A DNA stretch of 16,455 nt from JAKEGN01 sp964465665 (GCA_964465665.1 CAYXKM010000048.1:1-16455), one strand, 5' to 3'; shown: positions 1 through 6,229, counted from the first letter of the stretch. Numbers and translations: made by a program. Notes: generated from the sequence alone by a model not told the origin.

Positions 1-41
1 AAGTTGCTGAGCGCGTGCAATTCGGCATAGGCGGCTGTCAT
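1..41 (-). CDS. dnaE2: Error-prone DNA polymerase DnaE2 (ImuC), N-terminal fragment
   Basis: Only the first 13 codons are present; the gene runs off the left edge. The ATG at 41-39 opens a peptide reading MTAAYAELHALSN. This matches the usual start of DnaE2 and other PolIII-alpha-type PHP domains, where a YAELH(A/C)LSNFSFL-like stretch follows the initiator. It starts five bases after the imuB stop codon (47-49), the usual imuB-dnaE2 arrangement, so it is almost certainly cotranscribed with lexA, imuA and imuB. DnaE2 is the catalytically active polymerase of the ImuA-ImuB-DnaE2 translesion mutasome. The identification rests on a short peptide plus strong context; nothing can be said about the catalytic residues, which lie outside the window. 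Confidence 0.8.
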   Translation of the reverse strand, partial: MTAAYAELHALSN

Positions 42-46
42 CGTCG

Positions 47-1729
47 CTAACCGAACATGCCGTGCAGATACCAGCCGGATTCCCTGTCACGATTGCGGAA
101 AATCCACAGATGCATACCGGCCGGGTTGACGGCCACGAAATAATCCCTGGCGATGCCATCATCGTCCCACCAGCCGGTTTCCAGTCTCTCGGGGCCGTCC
201 AGCAGTTTTAATGGGCCCTGGTAAAACGGCAGCCCTTTCCCGGTATCGAGCGGTCTGGGTTCCGGCAACATCCACAATGGCCGCCGCAACAACAGGCTGC
301 TGTTGCGGCGCAGTTCCGCCAGCAGCGGTGTCGCGCAGGGCTCCTGCGGGTAGTGCGGTACTGCCTGACATTGCGGTCGCTGTTCGAACAGTTTGGCCGC
401 GCGCCAGGCATACTGCGGACGATGCTCGGCCACGGCCATGATGCCGTGCACCGATTCATCGCCGATGCGTGCGCTCAGGCGTTCGACAAGATGTGACATC
501 AAAGGCTCCTGTCGCTGGCTGCCGGCCCTGTTGAAAGCCAGCCGTCCGGTCGACGTGGACAGCGGTTGACCCCGGCCGCCTTGCAGGCGAATGGCGATGA
601 CCGCCGCAGGCAACTTGAGGCGATCGAATCGGATGACCAGCAACTCACACCAGTGCTCGACAGAGCGATCGGCCTGTGTGCAACCGACCGTCAGGTGCGT
701 GGTCGGCTGCTGCAGGTGAAAAAAACTGAAGCGAACACGCTGTACCATGAGTTGCCGCCTGAGCAAAAAGCGTTCGAGTTCGAGCAACAGGCTGCGGCAG
801 GCGTTCAGCAGCAACTCGCTGTCGCTTTGCTCCTCCGTAAGCTCGTATTCCTGGCAAAACACCTCTGCGGTCCGATGGCATTTCCGCGGATCCGGCAATC
901 GGCCAAGAGCCCTGTCGAGTTGCAGCAAGCTGCCGGCACCGAAACGCCGGACAAAACCCTCGCGTGGCAGACGCAGGCAATCACCCACAACGGCAATGCC
1001 CATGCCTTGCAGTGAACCGGTAATGGCAGCAGGCCAGTCAAGACAACCGAGCGGCAGGCGGCTCAGAGCTCCCGCCAGGTTCTTTCTGTCGCGTATGCAC
1101 ACCCTCTTCCCGGCTCTCGCAAGCCAGGTTGCGGCAAGCGGGGTCGGGGCAATAGCCAGTGACGCGGTAAAGCCCTGCTGTTGCAGGTCATCGGAAATCG
1201 TCCGCCGCAGTGCATCGAGTCCGCCAAACAGCCGCAGGCTGCCGGCGATTTCGAGCAGCAGGGCTGCCGGCATTTCGACACTGACGAAAGAAGTAAACCG
1301 TTCCGCCCGGGCCGCCAGGGCCTTCAGCACCTCTTCCTCACGCGCAGGATTACGTTCTTCGAGACAGAGCGAAGGCAGGAGCGCGAGTGCCGCATTCACT
1401 GACATGCCGCTGCTGATTCCGGCAGCGGCCGCTTCGGTGCTCGCCAGCAGCACCCTTTGCAGTCCCTGCTGATCTTCCGTTACCGCACAGGCGCCGTCGG
1501 AACCCGTACCCATGACCGCTTCGAGCGGCAGTGAACGCAGATGAACACAAAGCCACAGACGATGGACACTGGTGGCCTGGGCCAAGCCGTTGCGGACGGC
1601 CGTGGGCGCCTGCAGAGACAGCGACTGCTGTGCCGTGTCACCGGCAGGACGAAACTTCTTTCGCTTCGTTAATGAAGGAGTCGGGCTCGCTTCCCGCGCC
1701 GTGGCAGGCGACTTCCCCGGGGGCAGCAT
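47..1729 (-). CDS. imuB: ImuB, Y-family DNA polymerase-like mutasome protein
   Basis: The protein has 560 residues. The Y-family-like region begins near residue 58 (LWLCVHLRSLPLEAV). The first catalytic aspartate motif expected there is absent, and the S(L/I)DE motif is replaced by LLLE (about 157-160). ImuB proteins are known to have lost polymerase activity and to act as a hub bridging the beta clamp, ImuA and DnaE2. The C-terminal part, with WWDDDGIARDYFVA and a final WYLHGMFG, is typical of ImuB. The ATG follows the imuA stop with no gap (TAA then ATG) and has a GGAG Shine-Dalgarno six bases upstream, inside the end of imuA. That supports this start although it adds about 57 residues of unconserved, partly basic sequence before the domain. 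Translation is probably coupled to imuA, and the operon is LexA-controlled. The family assignment is firm; the exact start is less so. Confidence 0.93.
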   Translation of the reverse strand: MLPPGKSPATAREASPTPSLTKRKKFRPAGDTAQQSLSLQAPTAVRNGLAQATSVHRLWLCVHLRSLPLEAVMGTGSDGACAVTEDQQGLQRVLLASTEAAAAGISSGMSVNAALALLPSLCLEERNPAREEEVLKALAARAERFTSFVSVEMPAALLLEIAGSLRLFGGLDALRRTISDDLQQQGFTASLAIAPTPLAATWLARAGKRVCIRDRKNLAGALSRLPLGCLDWPAAITGSLQGMGIAVVGDCLRLPREGFVRRFGAGSLLQLDRALGRLPDPRKCHRTAEVFCQEYELTEEQSDSELLLNACRSLLLELERFLLRRQLMVQRVRFSFFHLQQPTTHLTVGCTQADRSVEHWCELLVIRFDRLKLPAAVIAIRLQGGRGQPLSTSTGRLAFNRAGSQRQEPLMSHLVERLSARIGDESVHGIMAVAEHRPQYAWRAAKLFEQRPQCQAVPHYPQEPCATPLLAELRRNSSLLLRRPLWMLPEPRPLDTGKGLPFYQGPLKLLDGPERLETGWWDDDGIARDYFVAVNPAGMHLWIFRNRDRESGWYLHGMFG

Positions 1730-2407
1730 TTATTGCTCCGGTGCAGACGCATAATCGCGAATCACGGCGCGAATCACGGCGCGAATCACGGCGGGCCGGC
1801 CGCCACGACTTTTCAGGATGCCGAGATCGGTGCCCTTGTCGCCGGCGCTCACCCGGATACGCAATGCCGCCGCGGAGGAACAGGACAGATCCCTGACAGG
1901 GCGAAAGGCAATGGCCCAGCTCCGGCCACTTTCCGCAGCCAGCTGCAGGCGCCGGCTCGCCACATCGTCCATCCGTTCTGACCACACCAGCACCGCGGCG
2001 CAATTGCCGGAAGACAAGGCCTGCTCGGCGGCCCATAAAGCTTCCGCTGCCCTTTTCGGCCGCACAATCAGTACCCGCGAAAGATTCATGCCCCATTGCA
2101 GGAGCGCCGGCGCATAGGGCTCGAAAGGTGGTGCAATCCAGGCAATCCAGCCGACGGCTTGCGCAGGATCCTCGCCCGCTGTCTGGCTCAGGCTCGCCAG
2201 CGCCGGCATCAGCAGCTTCAGTTCGCCCGTGCCGTAATGTTCCAGCAGGATTTCCGTCAGTGCATGCGGTGGCCAGCCACCACCCGGCAGATGCCGGTCC
2301 AGCCTGGGGTAACCGCTCCTGAGACCCTGCCAGCCCATACTCGCTGCAGGACCGCAACCACGCCAGAGTCGCGGACTCTGCAACAGTTTCTCCAGGATCT
2401 CGTTCAC
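1730..2407 (-). CDS. imuA: ImuA, SulA/RecA-like translesion mutagenesis protein
   Basis: This 225-residue protein has the ImuA signature GYPRLDRHLPGGGWPPHALTE (about 32-52), followed by the helix-rich stretch LLMPALASLSQ. ImuA belongs to the group related to RecA and SulA, and in the ImuA-ImuB-DnaE2 mutasome it supports translesion synthesis after DNA damage. The start is GTG (2405-2407), 31 bases after the lexA stop, with a weak GGCGG/CGGAA-type ribosome site. The gene abuts imuB directly. Its C-terminus is formed by three copies of a 12-bp tandem repeat giving an AVIR-type tetrapeptide repeat before the tail DYASAPEQ, which looks like a recent expansion outside the conserved core. No separate promoter or LexA box is visible in the lexA-imuA gap, so expression should come from the lexA promoter. 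Confidence 0.9.
   Translation of the reverse strand: MNEILEKLLQSPRLWRGCGPAASMGWQGLRSGYPRLDRHLPGGGWPPHALTEILLEHYGTGELKLLMPALASLSQTAGEDPAQAVGWIAWIAPPFEPYAPALLQWGMNLSRVLIVRPKRAAEALWAAEQALSSGNCAAVLVWSERMDDVASRRLQLAAESGRSWAIAFRPVRDLSCSSAAALRIRVSAGDKGTDLGILKSRGGRPAVIRAVIRAVIRDYASAPEQ
1757..1792. repeat. Three perfect 12-bp tandem repeats in the imuA 3' end
   Basis: The plus strand shows gcgaatcacggc three times in succession (1757-1768, 1769-1780, 1781-1792). Because 12 is a multiple of three, copy-number changes would add or remove four residues (AVIR register) of ImuA without a frameshift. The repeat lies just upstream of the imuB ribosome-binding site. Confidence 0.97.
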
Positions 2408-2438
2408 TGTTCCGCCGCCGGTATCCAGCCAGCCGCTC

Positions 2439-3056
2439 TCAGTTCAACGGCAAGCCATCACGAATGACACCGACAACGACGCCCTCGATAACCATCGACT
2501 GCAATTTGAGATCGACCCGTATCGGCTCGAAGTCGTCGTTTTCCGGCAGCAACCAGACCAGCGATCCGTCCTGCCGATAACGTTTGACGGTTACCTCATC
2601 ATCGACCCGTGCGACAACGATCTGCCGGCTGCGGACTTCGGGCGTGCGGTGCACAGCCACGAGGTCGCCATCGAGTATGCCGACGTTTTTCATGCTCATG
2701 CCCTCGACCCTGAGCAGGTAATGCGGTTTCGGATTGAACAGCGCCTGATCGATCCTGTAATGCGTCTCGATATGTTCCTCTGACAGGATAGGACGGCCGG
2801 CAGCAACCCTCCCGACCAACGGCAGACCGAGCTGCTCACGCAGGGAATCCTTCAGTTGAATGCCACGCGAGGTGCCGGGCACGAGTTCGAGCACGCCTTT
2901 TTTCTGCAGTGCCCGCAAATGCTCTTCAGCGGCATTGGAGGAGCGGAAACCCAGCTCTCTGGCAATCTCGGCGCGTGTGGGTGGCATGCCATATTCAGAC
3001 ATAAATTGCTGAATCATATTGAGAATCTGTAACTGTCGGGGAGTCAGCTGACGCAT
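2439..3056 (-). CDS. lexA: LexA repressor, self-cleaving SOS regulator
   Basis: The protein has 205 residues; E. coli LexA has 202. The N-terminal winged-helix DNA-binding domain starts MRQLTPRQLQIL, with the recognition region PPTRAEIARELGFRSSNAAEEHL (about 25-47). The autocleavage site is the Ala86-Gly87 bond within GRVAAGRP. The S24-type serine is Ser121 in VEGMSMKN and the general-base lysine is Lys158 in VTVKRY, matching Ser119 and Lys156 of the E. coli enzyme. It represses SOS genes by binding CTGT-N8-ACAG and is inactivated by RecA-stimulated self-cleavage. The ATG at 3054-3056 is preceded by AGGA. Two LexA boxes lie immediately upstream, so autoregulation is directly visible. It is the first gene of the lexA-imuA-imuB-dnaE2 operon. 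Confidence 0.98.
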   Translation of the reverse strand: MRQLTPRQLQILNMIQQFMSEYGMPPTRAEIARELGFRSSNAAEEHLRALQKKGVLELVPGTSRGIQLKDSLREQLGLPLVGRVAAGRPILSEEHIETHYRIDQALFNPKPHYLLRVEGMSMKNVGILDGDLVAVHRTPEVRSRQIVVARVDDEVTVKRYRQDGSLVWLLPENDDFEPIRVDLKLQSMVIEGVVVGVIRDGLPLN

Positions 3057-3065
3057 GGTGTGATC

Positions 3066-3081
3066 CTGTGCATATAAACAG
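3066..3081 (-). promoter_or_regulatory. LexA (SOS) box, proximal to lexA
   Basis: The 16-mer CTGT-gcatataa-ACAG is a perfect match to the gammaproteobacterial LexA operator half-sites with an 8-bp AT-rich core. It lies 10 bases upstream of the lexA ATG and overlaps the Shine-Dalgarno AGGA. Its left end is 19 bp from the equivalent end of the distal box, so two LexA dimers would sit about two helical turns apart. Confidence 0.93.
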
Positions 3082-3084
3082 TTA

Positions 3085-3100
3085 CTGTTATTATATACAG
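3085..3100 (-). promoter_or_regulatory. LexA (SOS) box, distal, covering the -10
   Basis: The 16-mer CTGT-tattatat-ACAG is a perfect half-site pair inside the 20-mer tactgttattatatacaggt (3083-3102). It contains the predicted -10 hexamer of the lexA promoter, so LexA binding would occlude RNA polymerase directly. Confidence 0.95.
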
Positions 3101-3117
3101 GTCTTTGCGCAGTGCAA
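3090..3117 (-). promoter_or_regulatory. Sigma-70 promoter of lexA-imuA-imuB-dnaE2
   Basis: On the minus strand the -35 is TTGCAC (3117-3112) and the -10 is TATAAT (3095-3090), separated by 16 bp. The -10 matches the consensus at all six positions and the -35 at four. The start point would fall near 3083, about 27 bases before the lexA ATG. Confidence 0.8.
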
Positions 3118-3393
3118 GTGCCGCCATCGCCGGACTGCCATCCTGCTCACACTCGCAGCCGTCGCTACCCGACGACCCCACGCACGCGGTCGCGAGAGTA
3201 TCCGCTGACAGCAGAAAGCGTTTGCAATGCGCAACGATTCCGCTGGCAATACCCGGGAAGCGTAGTAGAATCCGCACGCCTCGCAGTGGCAGGAGCGTCA
3301 TACATCGATCCCGCAGGCTGCAAAAGCAACCCTGCCGTCAATCAATAACTGTCTCCGACAGACGACAAACACCGGACAAAATCCGTGTTTTCA
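3103..3393. other. Gene-free divergent region between lexA and the lipoprotein gene
   Basis: No coding region here shows a recognisable product or convincing start. The reading frames that cross it give low-complexity, unmatched peptides. It contains the lexA -35 at its left edge and one promoter-like pair pointing right, CTGGCA (3243-3248), 17 bp, TAGAAT (3266-3271), with a GC-rich stretch after it. A short inverted repeat GCAGG/CCTGC is present around 3311-3333. I see no tRNA and no convincing terminator. Confidence 0.5.
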
Positions 3394-3422
3394 TTGAAGA
3401 CAGCGGCGGTTTACGAAATAAT
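3394..3422 (+). promoter_or_regulatory. Probable sigma-70 promoter of the lipoprotein gene
   Basis: TTGAAG (3394-3399), a 17-bp spacer and AATAAT (3417-3422) match the consensus at four and five of six positions. Initiation near 3429 would leave a leader of about 28 bases ending in a strong AGAGGA ribosome site (3445-3450), seven bases before the ATG. Confidence 0.65.
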
Positions 3423-3457
3423 GCGCGTGCATTTCTATCCCAACAGAGGAAACTTGA

Positions 3458-3760
3458 ATGATTAAGAACGTATTAAAAGTGAGCGCAGCCGTGCTCGTAC
3501 TCGGTCTGGCCTCTGGTTGTGCCAGCACCGAAGCCATCGAAAAAGCACAGACTACCGCCGACGCTGCAGCACGTGACGCAGCAGCAGCAAAGTCAGCCGC
3601 TGAAGCCGCGCGCGCAACCGCAGACAGCGCTGCGCAGGCAGCCCGTGGTGCTCAGAGCACTGCAGACCAGGCCATGTCGGCTGCGACTGCATCGCAGGCT
3701 TGCTGCGATGCCAATCGCGACCGCCTGGAGCGCATGTTCCAGAAATCTATGTCCAAGTAG
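3458..3760 (+). CDS. Lpp/OprI-like major outer membrane lipoprotein
   Basis: This is a 100-residue exported lipoprotein. Residues 1-20 form a lipoprotein signal peptide ending in the lipobox LASG|C, giving lipidated Cys21. Residues 24-79 are an alanine-rich heptad coiled coil (repeats of the ADAAARDAAAAKSAAEAA kind), the 'alanine zipper' of Lpp and OprI. The tail DANRDRLERMFQKSMSK resembles the end of Pseudomonas OprI and finishes in lysine, the residue that Braun-type lipoproteins attach to peptidoglycan. The expected role is a trimeric tether between outer membrane and wall. Unusually, Cys82 and Cys83 stand side by side just before the tail. The gene has its own strong ribosome site, a likely promoter and a downstream terminator, fitting high monocistronic expression. 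It converges on an L,D-transpeptidase. It is longer than Lpp (78 aa) and OprI (83 aa). Confidence 0.88.
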   Translation: MIKNVLKVSAAVLVLGLASGCASTEAIEKAQTTADAAARDAAAAKSAAEAARATADSAAQAARGAQSTADQAMSAATASQACCDANRDRLERMFQKSMSK

Positions 3761-3778
3761 TCGAACGGTAGTCGAACG
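3757..3778. repeat. 11-bp tandem duplication across the lipoprotein stop codon
   Basis: gtagtcgaacg occurs twice back to back (3757-3767 and 3768-3778). The first copy contains the TAG stop of the lipoprotein gene. The duplication lies in the 3' untranslated stretch before the terminator and changes no coding sequence. Confidence 0.95.
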
Positions 3779-3788
3779 CTACGAAGAT

Positions 3789-4832
3789 CTAGTGAGACGC
3801 CGCGCTTGTCGCGGCGTTTTTTATTCCGCGTCCCACTGGCGCCGGCACGCCGTTTGCGTCCTGCAAAGCCAACTCCGCCCGGTCCCAGTCTAACTCGCCG
3901 GGCCTGCTGCTGGTCGCCGCCACAAACTGTTCGGTCAGTGAGGTCAACGCATCCTTGACGGGCGGTGGCCCGACCTCCTGTACAACATCCTTTGCCACGG
4001 CAACGACAGCTGCGGGCGCGTCCGGTTCCTGGGTTTCGGTGGCCGGTAGCGGGTCCATGATTTCCAGGGTCCTGTGCACTTCGAGCACCAGTTCATCATC
4101 GTCCCAACCGATCTTCACCGGCTCGTTGATGATTCGCACCGGTGTGTTGATACTCACCTGGCCGAACAGGTACTCGATGTCTTCCGGAAACATCCGGATG
4201 CAACCGTGAGTGACCCGCATACCGACGCCGGCAGGCCGGTTGGTACCATGAATCAGGTAGCCGGGTATGTCGAGCCGCATGGCGTAATTGCCGAGCGGAT
4301 TCTTCGGTCCGGGCGGTACTACTCGCGGCAGCGGGTCGCCATCTGCGAGATGCTCCGCGCGCACCGATTCCGGCGGGTACCAGCTCGGGTTCTTCGCTTT
4401 CGCCGTTACGCGCGTCATACCGAGCGGAGTGGCCCAGTCCATACGGCCTATGCTCATCGGCCAGGTCATGACGACTGCGGATGATCCCGCAGCCGGCTCC
4501 GGAAAGTAATACATCCGGTACTCCGCGAGGTTCAACACTATGCCGCGGCGGGGTACCGATGGCAGCACAAAACGCGTTGGCAAGAGTACCTCGGTACCGT
4601 CACCCGGCAGCCAGGGATCGATGTCCGGATTCGCACGCACGATATCCTCATACCCGAGGCCGTGGCGCCGCGCTATGTCCAGCAAGGTCTCTTCCGCACG
4701 GGCGCGGATCGACGATACGGCGCCGATAACATCATTGCCCGGAGGCGGTAACTCGTAGACCTCCGCATTTGCCGGCGCCGACAAAATCGCAGCGACCAGC
4801 AATCCTGCGCAGACCAACCCGCGCTTCCTCAT
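3789..4832 (-). CDS. L,D-transpeptidase (YkuD family), exported, LysM-like N-terminal region
   Basis: The protein has 347 residues, starting at the ATG at 4832-4830. A signal peptide (MRKRGLVCAGLLVAAILSAPANA, 1-23) is followed by a LysM-like segment (about 46-88: EETLLDIARRHGLGYEDIV...LPGDGTEVLLPTRFVLP). The YkuD catalytic domain (about 96-237) carries IHGTN (His195) and THGCIRM with nucleophile Cys211; the more common residue before HGC is Ser. A C-terminal subdomain (about 242-335, including ELDWDRAELALQDANGVPAPV) resembles that of the ErfK/YbiS/YcfS/YnhG group. Members of this group make 3-3 peptidoglycan crosslinks or attach Braun lipoprotein to peptidoglycan. The start codon overlaps the stop of the upstream GST-like gene (ATGA), so the two are translationally coupled. 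It converges on an Lpp-like gene, a plausible substrate; which reaction it performs is inference. Confidence 0.92.
   Translation of the reverse strand: MRKRGLVCAGLLVAAILSAPANAEVYELPPPGNDVIGAVSSIRARAEETLLDIARRHGLGYEDIVRANPDIDPWLPGDGTEVLLPTRFVLPSVPRRGIVLNLAEYRMYYFPEPAAGSSAVVMTWPMSIGRMDWATPLGMTRVTAKAKNPSWYPPESVRAEHLADGDPLPRVVPPGPKNPLGNYAMRLDIPGYLIHGTNRPAGVGMRVTHGCIRMFPEDIEYLFGQVSINTPVRIINEPVKIGWDDDELVLEVHRTLEIMDPLPATETQEPDAPAAVVAVAKDVVQEVGPPPVKDALTSLTEQFVAATSSRPGELDWDRAELALQDANGVPAPVGRGIKNAATSAASH
3797..3822 (+). terminator. Rho-independent terminator of the lipoprotein gene
   Basis: An 8-bp perfect GC-rich stem, ACGCCGCG (3797-3804) with CGCGGCGT (3810-3817), closes a five-base loop and runs into six T residues (3817-3822). 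It is 36 bases after the lipoprotein stop. The same bases encode the last residues (KNAATSA) of the transpeptidase on the other strand; in that direction no T-tract follows the stem, so termination should be one-way. Confidence 0.93.
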
Positions 4833-5485
4833 TGCCCGATCTCCTCTTTTTCGATCACTTCCGCTTCCGCCTCTGCTGCTGCCAGCCACATCTTGATGGC
4901 CGGGCTCTCGAGCAGTCGTGCAGGATAGGCGCTGGCCTCTCCGGGCGTGCTTACGCCGTAGCTGCGAAATCGCAGCACTACTGGGGCATACATGGCGTCT
5001 GCAATGCTGAAGCGGCCGAAAAGCCAGTCCCCATGCCTGCCATAGTGCCGATGGCAATCGGCCCAGATGGCAAATATCCGGTCCATATCCGCCGTCACAT
5101 CATCACTGAGCGCTACTCTACGCCCCACGGCACGGCAATTCATAGGCATTGCCTCACGCAAAGCGAGAAATCCGGCATGCATTTCCGCACTGATGGATCG
5201 GGCGTGTGCCCGCGTCCGGGGATCGTCCGGCCACAATTTCCGTTCCGGCCAGCGTTCGGCGACTGTTTCGGCGATTGCCATCGAATCCCAGACAGCGTAT
5301 CCATCGAGCACGAGTACCGGCACGCGGCCCGCCGGCGTATACCTTCTCAGTTCGTCGAGAGTGCCCGGTGCGTCCAGTGCAATTCGGTGCTCGTCAAATT
5401 CGATGCCCGCTTCGGCAAGCAACAACCACGATCTCAGCGACCATGACGAATAGTTGCGATTTCCGATGACGAGTTTCAGGGTCAC
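4829..5485 (-). CDS. Glutathione S-transferase family protein
   Basis: This 218-residue soluble protein has a thioredoxin-like N-terminal GST domain (about 1-80). It starts MTLKLVIGNRNYSSWSLRSWLLL and includes the cis-proline segment GRVPVLVLDGYAVWDSMAIAE, where the Val-Pro and the following D-S match the glutathione-binding region of GSTs. The helical C-terminal domain contains FSIADAMYAPVVLRF, the conserved N-capping-box region of GST C-domains. The NYSSWSLR serine cluster is the likely active-site region. It may conjugate or reduce small electrophiles, but the substrate cannot be read from sequence. The start is GTG (5483-5485) with a weak ribosome site. It is the first gene of a two-gene operon with the L,D-transpeptidase; no functional link between them is obvious. 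Confidence 0.88.
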   Translation of the reverse strand: MTLKLVIGNRNYSSWSLRSWLLLAEAGIEFDEHRIALDAPGTLDELRRYTPAGRVPVLVLDGYAVWDSMAIAETVAERWPERKLWPDDPRTRAHARSISAEMHAGFLALREAMPMNCRAVGRRVALSDDVTADMDRIFAIWADCHRHYGRHGDWLFGRFSIADAMYAPVVLRFRSYGVSTPGEASAYPARLLESPAIKMWLAAAEAEAEVIEKEEIGQ

Positions 5486-5502
5486 TGTGTTGCACTCACT
5501 GA

Positions 5503-5531
5503 ATTATGGTTTTCCGATCTTGCACTGTCGC
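5503..5531 (-). promoter_or_regulatory. Possible sigma-70 promoter of the GST-ldt operon
   Basis: On the minus strand GCGACA (5531-5526), 17 bp and CATAAT (5508-5503) match four and five of six consensus positions. The start point would fall near 5496, giving a leader of only about 11 bases before the GTG. This is a by-eye match without further support. Confidence 0.4.
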
Positions 5532-5671
5532 CGGCTTTGCTTGTCAAGTCAGGCATTTTACAGCGGGCCATGGTCGGAGTCTGCTTCGATGCCGGGTAAT
5601 TGGAACCTGCATTGACCCGCACAGACAGTGCCGGTAGCCTGTCACCCCTTCAACCTGGGCAGATCGTCGTT

Positions 5672-6229
5672 ATGGGCATGAGATTCTCGCTGGAACTGAG
5701 TGACCGGGACCTGCGTTTTTTTCGTGACGCGCTGAGCAAAGCCCGGCTCGCAGTCCGCGACGCCGAGGAATCCGAGATCATCGAGGCCATCGGGGATGTG
5801 CTGGCCGAAATCAAGAGCGAAGATCCCCTGCCCGACTTCGTGTCGCGGCGCATTCCGCTGCTTGAATCCATGTTGCGAATGTTGCAGGACGACGAATGGA
5901 GACTGCCGTCCGCAGAACGCGAGCGGCTGCTGGCTACGTTCATCTATTTTGGCGACCCCGAAGATATACTTCCCGACCATATTCCGGTGATCGGCTATCT
6001 CGATGACGTGATCATGATCGAACTCGTGGTCCGCGAGTTAAGGCACGTCAGTGAAGCCTATGACGACTTCTGCAATTTCAGGGACAAATACGACCACAAG
6101 AACAAATCCCGATCCGACGCCGCGGTACGACGGGATCGTGTCGATCGCAAACGCCAGGCATTGCACCAGCGTATGAAGCGGCGCTTGAAAAGCGACAAGA
6201 AGCTGCAGAAGAAAACGATGCTTTGGTAG
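5672..6229 (+). CDS. YkvA/DUF1232 domain protein
   Basis: From the ATG at 5672 the protein has 185 residues. An in-frame TTG at 5600 would add 24 residues and an ATG at 5678 would remove two. MRFSLELSDRDLRFFRDAL looks like a natural N-terminus, and a modest GGGCAG lies about ten bases before 5672. The central segment FGDPEDILPDHIPVIGYLDD, followed by VIMIELVVRELR, is the hallmark of DUF1232 (YkvA), with conserved D-x-(I/L)PD and GYLDD. The C-terminal 45 residues are strongly basic (KSRSDAAVRRDR...MKRRLKSDKKLQKK) and could contact nucleic acid or acidic membrane lipids. The family has no settled function. It is a single gene, divergent from the GST-ldt operon and convergent with fabH (29 bases between stops), sitting where fabD would be in the E. 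coli order. Confidence 0.8.
   Translation: MGMRFSLELSDRDLRFFRDALSKARLAVRDAEESEIIEAIGDVLAEIKSEDPLPDFVSRRIPLLESMLRMLQDDEWRLPSAERERLLATFIYFGDPEDILPDHIPVIGYLDDVIMIELVVRELRHVSEAYDDFCNFRDKYDHKNKSRSDAAVRRDRVDRKRQALHQRMKRRLKSDKKLQKKTMLW

Noticed and set aside
747..1472. 241-residue plus-strand frame opposite imuB
   Set aside because: It is antisense to a well-supported gene, Ser/Arg-rich, with no domain or ribosome site.
1757..1792. CRISPR-like array
   Set aside because: There are only three contiguous 12-bp units with no spacers, inside a coding sequence. It is a simple tandem repeat.
1638..2357. 239-residue minus-strand frame overlapping imuA and the start of imuB
   Set aside because: It is an alternate frame of imuA, which has clear family motifs. 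The peptide is Arg/Gly/Ala-rich and unmatched.
4833..5057. 75-residue N-terminal extension of the L,D-transpeptidase
   Set aside because: It would overlap the GST-like gene in another frame and bury a good signal peptide that starts at the ATGA overlap.
4769..5446. 225-residue plus-strand frame opposite the GST-like gene
   Set aside because: It is a shadow of the GST-like coding sequence, which has clear GST motifs on the minus strand.
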